Positions 56,503 to 64,000 of a stretch of DNA of 64,000 nucleotides are shown in pieces. The notes beneath the pieces were generated by a model that did no database searches, was not told the DNA's origin, and was given only the letters and a program-made list of their open reading frames with translations. The stretch comes from Benincasa hispida. Its lineage: Eukaryota > Streptophyta > Magnoliopsida > Cucurbitales > Cucurbitaceae. A program made the translations under genes and the position numbers. Position 1 is the first letter of the stretch. Every line of letters starts with the position of its first letter. The stretch spans positions 63,638,415 through 63,702,414 of the forward strand of contig NC_052359.1 of the NCBI RefSeq assembly GCF_009727055.1, read 5' to 3'.

Positions 56503-58079
56503 ACATGGACCAACTCATGACATTCGGTATATTTGAATGTTGTAGACCATTTTTTAATAAAACATTTCGACCCCTAAACCATACTCAACTGAATTTATTC
56601 ATTTTCATCCATGACTTATCCATGATGTTTAAAATACTCAACTTAATCTACAAAAAAAAAAAAAAAAAAAAAAAAAACAATCAACAAGGGAAAATTTAAA
56701 AGCATAAAATTAATGATTGTAAAATATGCAACATCAACCAAATTTAGAACAAATAGACTTTTAAGATAAGCATCTTATAAATATTACCTTGTCCTTGTTA
56801 TTAATATTGTTATGAAGTCCTTTTTGTGTTGGGTGCACCTTCTCCACTTGTCAACCTTCTTAAAACACGTCCAATGCAATCTTCCTATCTTCCTTCCAAA
56901 TCCCCAAGAATCAAATATTAGCCTTACACGTCAAACTTAAACCTAACAAATGAAAAGCTTCACTCAAAATCAAGTATTGAATCCAAACAAATATCAAAAT
57001 AAACTGTGTCCTTAGACCGTGTTTTGTATGAGTCAATATCAAGGACCCAGTTCTTATCGATGAAAAGAAAAGCCAAAAAACAAAAGCTCAAGAAAGTTCA
57101 AAATTCCATCAATCCAAACAAATATCACAATAAACCATGTCCTTAGAGTTAGACTCTTTCTATAAATACTTCAAGAAAAGCTAACAATGAATACAAAACA
57201 ACGATAACTAGCATGAGAAGCAACATGATGTAGTCCCTAAACATCACAATGTATTAGTTCAAAAACATAAGCAACAACATGTTTATTTGATGCAAAAGAC
57301 AAATGCTTTTGGTCTAGCCAGTGGGCATACATTACAAGTAGTTGGCAAATATGAAACATTGTCCAAAACATACCATCCATGAGATAAGCTAGTCTTGCCA
57401 ATTGTGGTCAAAGACGACTTGTCCTAAAGAACACAATTGTTACCATCAAATTTAATAGTAACAGTAATTGTTGTGTTAATGTACTGATGAAGCTGAGATT
57501 GAAAGCAAAAGCGGGAATATACAAAACATCAGTCAAGACAATATGTGTAATGAGACAAACATCCCCAAAAAAATCCACGTGACATGAGAACCATTAGGCA
57601 AAGAAAAAGAAACCCCAACAAAATCCACCTGAGATTGAAACCACTAGACGGATAATGGTTTATTTTTTCCCACGGAGACCATTCATATACTCTTTAAATA
57701 GTCAGACAAAAACATACCATCCAGGTGGTTTATTTTTACCCATGGAAACCATCTGAGATAGACAACAAAATCCATTCATATACTCTTTAAATAGTAAAAA
57801 CAGATTCAAAAACAAATTTGTACCCAGGGAGACCGACGGAGACCGATATCAAACTTGATGGAGATTGACAGACGGACGGACAGTGAAGGAGATCGATGCA
57901 CGGGCGAGCGATGGTGAAGGAGATCGACGGACACGAGCGAGCAACGATGAAGGAGATCGACTGACACAGGCGAGCGATCGATAGGGTTTGGGTAAGAGAG
58001 AAGGAGGCGGCGCGCAAAGAAGGGTAGCGTAAATTGGATATAGGATTTTATTTTTTAATAAAATAAGAAAAAAATCTAT
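56503..58079 (-). other. CACTA 5' region
   Basis: Contains a poly-A run (about 56651-56677) and copies of 'ccacctgaga..gaaaccac' (57560-57650) and 'accattcatatactctttaaata' (57680 and 57770), but no transposase-like coding sequence. The far right part is GC-richer and holds a short tandem repeat. Confidence 0.5.
57885..57980. repeat. Tandem repeat, three ~32-bp units
   Basis: 'gaaggagatcga' starts at 57885, 57916 and 57949, each followed by 'g(g/c)...acgagcgagc' variants. Unusually GC-rich for the window. Confidence 0.75.
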
Positions 58080-58210
58080 ACCTTTAATGTCGGTTTAAAA
58101 CCAACATTAAAGCCCATCTTCAATATCAGTTTAAAACCAACATTAAAGATCCATTTTTTTTAACCGACATTATCATCCGATTTCACTTTTTTCAATGACA
58201 TTAAATCCTG
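58080..58210. repeat. CACTA right subterminal repeats
   Basis: Four or more CTTTAATGTCGGTT-like units in alternating orientation with AAAACC junctions, mirroring the left end. Confidence 0.85.
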
Positions 58211-58224
58211 AATTTCTTCTAGTG
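58211..58224 (-). repeat. CACTA terminal inverted repeat, right
   Basis: AATTTCTTCTAGTG, inverse CACTAGAAGAAATT; one mismatch to the left end. Confidence 0.9.
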
Positions 58225-58396
58225 CCATTTTTCTGCACAAAATACGTAAATTAGCTGCTTTAATGCGATGGGCGTGTGCGATCGCAATATTCTCAACTTA
58301 ATACTTTTGGACACGATTTTACATATTTTTACCGTCGCAATCCTACATTGTTTTACATCTTTGCATTGCAATAACGTGCATTTCTGCCTATTATCA

Positions 58397-58890
58397 ATGG
58401 CTACTGCTACTTCAAGTATATTAGTCGTGGATAAGTTAACGGGAGAGAAATATGCTAGTTGGAAAAACACATTCAATACTATACTGATCTTCGATTTGTC
58501 ATGATGGAGGATTGTCCTCCCATTCCACCTGCCAATGCTCCTCGAAATGTTTAGGAAGCATATGAGTGTTGGACACGGACAAACGAAAAAGGCCCGAGCG
58601 TATATCTTGACAAGCCTTAATGAAGTCTTGGCCAAGAAGCATGAGCCCATGCTCATAGCTCGTGAGATGATGGAGTACTTGAGGGGAATGTTCGGACAAC
58701 CATCTACATAGCTCAAGCATAACGCTCTAAAATACATCTTCAATGCCCGTATGCAAGGAGGGGCATTTGTTCGAGAACATGTTCTCAACATGATGGTCCA
58801 CTTCAACGTGGTGGAGATGAATGGGTCAAGCATCGATGAAGCCAATCAGGTTAGCTTCATACTAGAATCTTTACCTGAAAGTTTCCACAT
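58397..58890 (+). pseudogene. Copia gag N-terminal fragment
   Basis: ATG at 58397 opens 'MATATSSILVVDKLTGEKYA' then 'SWKNTFNTILIF'. It corresponds to gag at 36064 and 25892. A frameshift near 58497 is followed by 'KKARAYILTSLNEVLAKKHE' (about 58588-58647) and 'EHVLNMMVHFNVVEMNGSSI' (58776-58835). It stops in the segment 'ILESLPESFH' where a gypsy-type LTR sequence takes over. It is the continuation of the leader at 46602-48854, displaced by the inserted LTR and CACTA. Confidence 0.85.
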
Positions 58891-59552
58891 GAAAGACATC
58901 CAACTATGAGCAACGTCTTCTAACAAGGTGTCGAAGCTTACTCATTCCTCGGGGTACTTTAGCTCAGAGGGAAACTACAGGTGTCATAGACGCCTCAAAT
59001 TAATCATAACCCCAAGAAAGTGGAGTAATCCCCTTCAGAAATAACATACAAACTTGTTTTTACTTTACAACATGTTTTGCCTTTTACAAACTTTCTTTTT
59101 ATTTACTCTACACTTGACTTTTACAATACAAAACAAGAGTTTGACAAAAATCTTAAGCATGCATTACTAGGTTGAGCTTTCAGTCACTTAACATCTATCA
59201 ACTAGGCCTTTCGGGGTGACAATAAAAATATAAGCCCAACAATACAATTCTAAGCAAGCAAGACCTAATTTCGTTGAACAAAGGACTTAAAGATACATAA
59301 GAGATAAGATTTTTTTTTTAAAAAAAAACGGACTAAAAATCATGATCATGCTGTTCAAACATAATTTATACAAACTTAATCATAAAGAGGGTGCACCATC
59401 AACTCATCATAACAAACCAAGCAAGAGAGCAAGCAAGCAATTCAAGCACTCAAACATTGTCCAAGCATAACGCTCAAGAACTCCAAGCTATCACAACATA
59501 CCCCACCTGCAACTTAAAATGATACATTGTCCCCAACGTATCTCTAATTTGT
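58891..59552. mobile_element. Gypsy (Del/Tekay-like) LTR fragment
   Basis: 'attcctcggggtactttagctc' followed by 'ggtgtcatagacgcctcaaat' and 'gaaagtggagtaatcccc' (58950-59030) resemble conserved words I associate with Tekay-type chromovirus LTRs of cucurbits. Further on 'aagcaagcaattcaagcac' and 'cataccccacctgcaactt' are consistent. Recalled similarity only; orientation and ends unresolved. Confidence 0.4.
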
Positions 59553-61336
59553 TGGAATACAGAAACAAGCAGAAGAAGAAAACAAGATCATTAAGCATTC
59601 TAATTCCTTAATTTTGACCTCAAAATAAGCATGTTAACAGGGTATTAAGATGGTTTTAAGAAACACATACCTTTGAAGAATTCGTTCAATCCAATATGCT
59701 CCTCACGAATTCTCAGCTCCAAATCTTCAGTGTACCATCAAGAGATCTTCTCGACTATTCTCAACCTTAAATTTGAGTGGTGGAACTCAAGATTGAAGTG
59801 AATTTGTGAAGGGAATAGAATGGATTTCAGGTGAAGGAGAAGAACTCAGTAGAAAATTTTTTCCAGTTCTCTCTATTTTTCATCAACAAATTTTGAGAGT
59901 TTTATGCATCATCTTCATGCAAGTACTTGCAATGCCACTTCAATTGGACAACATGAAGTAGGATAGGTGGTTTAAAAGTGAAGAAACACCTCCCTTTTTG
60001 ATAAATTTTGGATGTCCACTAACAATATAATTTTCATTTTAAATTCTTATTTTCATTAATTCCAAATTAACTAAAACTTATTTAATTAAATTCAAAATTT
60101 CAAAAATTCAATTCCTCAAATTGAATAAAAATGAAAATTATTTTGATTTTAATTAATTAAACATATTTAATTAATTAAATAACAATTTAATATCAAATAT
60201 TAAATTAATCACACAACTAATATTTAAACATGAATCCTATTCATGTAAATAATATTTAAATCAATATTTAAATATTATAAACTCTCCAATTTCATTTAAT
60301 TTCAATAAATTAAACGTTAACTAATTATATCGAATATAATTATACAAACCCTAATTTGAATTTGAATTATTTAAATTGAAACTCTAAATTCAATTTGAAT
60401 ATTTCAAATTGAAATTCAGTTTGAACACTTCAAGTGGATATCATTCCAAATTCATTCAATTTTCTAATTCAAGGTGTTCGCTTTCTATGAGTTAGTAGAG
60501 GGATCTCATAGACCTACAAATCATGAGATCCAAAAATTTGAGATTAATTGGCTAAAACTCTTTAGACCGAATTAATCAATATTCGTTAACTATCGAGTCA
60601 CACCACTATAGCTGGATAGGTACACTCTCCTCACTGTAGATATATTTGTGTCCACTTGATTTAAACATAATCAATAAGTCAACCCTCTAATGAACAATTG
60701 GTTTGTGATCCAATCACTAAACCAGATCCATCTTGGGCCAATGAGAGGGTGGGGCCCCTTGTTCAAGACCTAGGTTCACCACTTAAGAGAACAACCTTTC
60801 TTCTATCCCTTAAATTAAGTAGACGTGAATTTCATCTTGCAGAACTATGTCCCCAATGATCTATCGTAACTTATCCCTAAAATGGGAGACTTATTGAGTA
60901 GTAATATTGGATTACTCTCACCTATGCAGATCAAAGGATAATCCCGAATAAACAGAAGTTCATAGCTAGCTCAGGATTAAGATCGAGTTACCTAGGTCAT
61001 CTAAGCGAATTAGTTAGTCTTAAACAGTAAACAGTGTTATAAAGTATGAGTGACTTATTTTTTGGTCTGATAGTGTTACCAGAATAAGGCAACCTTATTC
61101 GTATACTATAGATAATTTTGACTATTTACTCGAACCTGATCTACTCTTATATCTCCTCATAAAGTTCAAGTATTCATATAATAGTCATGGATCTTAGTTT
61201 ATTGGATTTAGACTTTACAAGTGCAATTTAAAAATTGAATAATAACTTTATTGAAGAAATGTTAAATAACATCTTTATTGATAATAGAAAATGTTTAACT
61301 CTACAACTTGCAAGTTGTAGGACATACAGCCCAACA
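59553..61336 (-). mobile_element. Copia LTR, minus orientation
   Basis: Runs from TGGAATACAGAAAC to ATACAGCCCAACA, 1,784 bp, with the purine tract of the same strand abutting ('aacttccacttgg', 61337 on). Contains the family core in a diverged form ('tacactctcctcactgtag', 60610). An A/T-rich block at 60000-60400 aligns with 4020-4350. Confidence 0.8.
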
Positions 61337-61414
61337 AACTTCCACTTGGACTAAAACTCTAGTGGATAAATGTTGAGTTTAATGAGAGAAAACAAAAGGA
61401 ATAAGTACAACAAA
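61337..61414 (-). other. Copia polypurine tract and 3' UTR
   Basis: 'aacttccacttggac' abuts the LTR, inverse GTCCAAGTGGAAGTT. 'aaactagggcattag' marks the conserved 3' UTR as in the other copies. Confidence 0.7.
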
Positions 61415-63346
61415 CTAGGGCATTAGATACCCATTATTTCTCCCAAGTCCTAGTCCCACTTGGTGACCCTCGAACACTTTAGCCGAGAGGGCCTTTGTAA
61501 ATGGATAAGCTAAGTTGTCTTGTGAGGCTATCTGTGTGACAATCACGTATCCTCTATGCACAATCTCTCTGATTTGATGGTACTTCGTTTGATGTGCTTT
61601 CCACATTTATGGCTTCTAGGTTCCTTTGAGTTTGCAACTGCTCCACTGTTATAACAATATAAAGTGACCGGCAGGTGCATATTTGGAACTACATCCAAAT
61701 CATTTAGGAACTTTCTGAGCCATACTGTTCTTTATTCACATCGTGGAGTTAGCAATACAACTTTGCTTGATATTTCTCCACACTACTGCTCCTTCATTCA
61801 GAGTGAATACTAACCCCGAAGTTGATTTTCTTGAATCAATATCAGTCTGGAAGTTAGAATCAGTGTATCCAGTAAGGATTAGACCCTTAGCACCATACAA
61901 GAGCATATAATTCCTCGTTCCTCGAAGATACTTGAGGATGTTCTTAACGGAAATCCAATGACCATATCCAGGATTGGACTGAAATCTTCTGACAATTCCA
62001 ACTGCATAGCATATGTCAGGATGAATACACAACATGGCATACATTAAGCTCCCTACTGCTGATGCATATGGAATTCGTTTCATAATTTCAACTTCTTGAG
62101 GTGTCTTAGGACTTTGTTCCTTAGATAGATGAATTCCTTGTCTGAAAGGCAACAATCCTTTCTTGGAACTTTGCATTTTATATTCAGACAATATCTTGTC
62201 TATATAAGATGCCTGAGATAATGCTAAAGTTTTGTTCTTTCAGTTCCGAACTATTTGGATCCCAAGAACAAATTGTGCTTCACCCAAATCTTTCATTTGG
62301 AATTGCGTAGCAAGCCATCTCTTGACGTCAGCTAGAAATTCTACTTCCTTTCCTATGAGTAGAATATCATCAACATACAGAACCAGAAAAGTGACAGTTT
62401 TGTTAACGATTTTCTTGTAAACACAAGATTCATCAACATTTTGTTCAAATCCATAAGATTTGATCGCAATGTAAAATCTTATATTCCAGGATTGAGACGC
62501 TTGTTTCAATCTATAAATAGATCGATTAAGCTTGCAAACCTTATGCTTTTGACCCCGTTCAATAAATCTTTTTGGTTGAGACATATAGATACTCTCTTCA
62601 AGATAGCCATTTAGGAAGGCTGTCCTGACATCCATTTGCTAGATTTCATAATCATAAAATGCAGCTATGGATAAAAGTAATCTAATAGACTTTTTTATGG
62701 CAACCGGAGAGAAAGTTTCTTCATAGTCTACCCCCTCTCTTTGGGTAAACCCTTTTGCCACATGCCTTTTCCAGCTCGGTCTCGTTTTTCTATTATAGAT
62801 CCACTTACAATTGATGGGTTTTACCCTTTCTAGTTGATCTACAAGATCCCAGATACAATTGAAGTACACTAACTCCATTCCAAGGTCTATGGCTTTAATC
62901 CACTCGTCTTTATCCACATTTTCCATTGCTTGTTTAAAAGTTAATGGATCCTCTAAGCCATCATCGGGTATGATGACTCGAGTTTCAGTTAAACCCATGT
63001 ACTGGTCAGGCTGTTGCAACACCCTCCCACTACGTCGATACACTTTTAACTCTTGAAAAGGATGTGAAGTACTAGTTTCATCAACAACTCTTGTTGATGG
63101 ACCTGCGTAATTTACAACTCTTGTCGATGCTTTTGTCGTTTCTCTAGTCATTTCATCTATTACCAGCCTACTGTGAGGTTGATGATTTTGAATGTGGTCT
63201 TCCTCTAGAAAAGTTACATTTATCGATACGAATATGTTATCTTCTCGGAAATCATAAAAGAAACCACCTTTTGTCTCTTTAGGGTAACCTACAAATAGGC
63301 ATACCTTTGAACGACATTCTAACTTCTTAGGATTTTGTACCAACAC
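61415..63346 (-). pseudogene. Copia reverse transcriptase-RNase H, best preserved copy
   Basis: One reading frame runs from 63346 to 61736 with only two interior stops: TAG at 62636-62638 in place of the Trp of 'YDYEIWQMDV', and TGA after 'IQIVRN' (62237-62239). It covers the integrase C-terminus 'KVCLFVGYPKETKGGFFYDF', linker, RT 'INCKWIYN', 'MDVRTAFLNGYLEESIYMSQ', an intact catalytic 'LYVDDILLIGKEV' (about 62353-62315), 'MKDLGEAQFVLGIQI', and RNase H 'GYTDSNFQTDIDSRKSTSG' (second Asp changed to Asn). After 61736 a deletion of roughly 50 bp removes the [12 protein letters not shown] helix; the C-terminus resumes and ends 'YPFTKALSAKVFEG' (61415-61606). Substrate and role are as for any copia RT: cDNA synthesis on element RNA in a cytoplasmic particle. 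Confidence 0.9.
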
Positions 63347-63773
63347 ATGTGTTGGGCATCCTCAGATTCTGAAGTGATGTAAACTACCTTTACGTCCTCT
63401 CTATAGCTCGTAAGGTGTTTCAGAAACACTTTTCGAGGGAACCATGTTCAAAATATATACTACAGTCTGAACTGCATAACCCCAAAAGAACTTGATAACT
63501 GAGCATAACTCATCATAGAACGAACCATGTTTAACAAGGTTTTATTTCTCCATTCTGTCACACCATTTTGTTGAGGTGTGTCAGGTGTTGTGAGTTGCGA
63601 CTGAATTTCATGTTCTATCAAATAGTCCTGGAATATTAGTTCATATACTTATCTCTTTGATCTGATCGAAGTGTTTTAAGCCTTTTACCTAATTGGTTCT
63701 CAACCTCAACCTTGTATTCCTTGAACTTTTCAAGTGTATCAGACTTATGATGTATTAGGTAAATGTAGTCATT
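63347..63773 (-). pseudogene. Copia integrase core fragment, minus strand
   Basis: In shifting frames: '[20 protein letters not shown]' (63580-63510; Arg-Arg of the usual motif is Trp-Arg, Glu kept) and '[14 protein letters not shown]'. Upstream, part of the core up to 'EIQSQL' is visible. The sequence is cut at 63773 by an LTR fragment. Confidence 0.75.
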
Positions 63774-64000
63774 AAAGGAACTCTATGAGAAGAGAACCTT
63801 AAGCGGAAGCAGATCAACCAAAAAAATTTTTTAATTGAATATAAATTTTAAATTATGGATAACGAAGCTCATTTGGTACCCAAAACGGCTATTGAGACCC
63901 ACGGGGTTGCCTCGGAGCCCAAGTTTTGTGCGCAAATTTTCCGCTGAGCAAAAATTTTAAAATGGACCCAAGAGTTCGAAACGATGAGAAAAAGTCGTGC
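63774..64000 (-). mobile_element. Copia LTR fragment running to the window edge
   Basis: 'aaaggaactctatgagaagagaacc' in two parts (AAAGGAACTCTATGAG, AAGAGAACC) is the inverse of the LTR end at 46565-46587 (CTTCTCATAGAGTTCCTTCA). After about 63850 similarity to siblings is lost ('ggggttgcctcggagcc' is not seen elsewhere here). It is nested in, or recombined with, the integrase fragment. Confidence 0.6.

Larger units (their letters stand above)
50369..58224 (-). mobile_element. CACTA (En/Spm) transposon, complete ends
   Basis: Left terminus CACTAGATGAAATT (50369-50382) and right terminus AATTTCTTCTAGTG (58211-58224) are inverted repeats with one mismatch in 14. The element is 7,856 bp. The flanking triplets are gca and cca, an imperfect 3-bp target duplication. 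Genes are on the minus strand: tnp2-like transposase (56502 to 53547) then a DUF8039/Ulp1-like gene (53211 to 51330). Subterminal repeats of CTTTAATGTCGGTT type occur at both ends. Coding frames are broken, so the copy is not autonomous as it stands. Confidence 0.92.
48860..58396 (-). mobile_element. Gypsy-type solo LTR at the gag start codon, split by a CACTA element
   Basis: Parts 48860-50368 and 58225-58396 add to 1,681 bp with TGATGCG...TTATCA ends. 'cagggtcgaacacaggga' at 48970-48990 is the inverse of the 'tccctgtgttcgaccctg' phrase common near the 3' end of plant Athila/Tat LTRs, so it lies on the minus strand. No primer site or coding domain accompanies it. ORFs at 49728-50378 lie inside the LTR and follow no known family. 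Confidence 0.75.

Overview
The window is nuclear DNA of a flowering plant. It is AT-rich and has no recognisable intact host gene, rRNA, tRNA or CRISPR array. Nearly everything that can be named is transposable-element debris: Ty1/copia and Ty3/gypsy retrotransposons, a SIRE-type copia end with an env-like ORF, two CACTA (En/Spm) families, a Mutator-like element (MULE) remnant beside a plant-mobile-domain gene, a LINE tail and small dispersed repeats. The copia coding style and the small dispersed repeats (GATAGATTGTGATAGA-type blocks) remind me of cucurbit genomes. That host guess rests on memory of the family, not on a search.

Layout. 1-730 is a gypsy-type LTR promoter region; 835-1260 a LINE tail; 1540-2573 a CACTA end; 2574-5515 two copia pieces in opposite orientation; 5781-7479 a SIRE-type env-like ORF, polypurine tracts and LTR; 9107-12232 a MULE/plant-mobile-domain region with tandem repeats, which contains a 38-bp synthetic sequencing adapter at 9832-9869. 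12233-19160 is mostly anonymous AT-rich DNA with a few dispersed repeats and LTR scraps. 19161-23110 is an Athila-like gypsy LTR, primer-binding site and gag remnant, with a copia solo LTR inserted in the LTR (perfect 5-bp target duplication).

From 23150 to 64000 the DNA is a pile-up of one copia family in alternating orientation. It includes a minus-strand head-to-tail tandem joined by one LTR (24350-31736), a minus pol piece split by a gypsy solo LTR (31750-35790), a plus gag-pol (35791-39913), a minus LTR plus pol (39914-45090), a plus LTR-leader-gag (45091-58890) and a minus LTR plus pol (59553-63773). The plus element at 45-59 kb is the best nested set: a 1.68-kb gypsy LTR sits at the copia gag start codon, and a 7,856-bp CACTA transposon (50369-58224), carrying a degraded tnp2-type transposase and a Ulp1-like protease gene, sits inside that LTR.

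All coding regions are broken by stops, frameshifts or deletions. Several stops are Trp codons changed to TAG or TGA, as expected of methylated, silenced copies. The observations most worth a second look are the mate-pair adapter in the assembly, arrays of a CGATCG-centred palindrome with about 22-bp period in the copia leader and elsewhere, a perfect 51-bp-arm palindrome at the CACTA end, and a polypurine-tract/primer-site junction that lacks the LTR normally between them.
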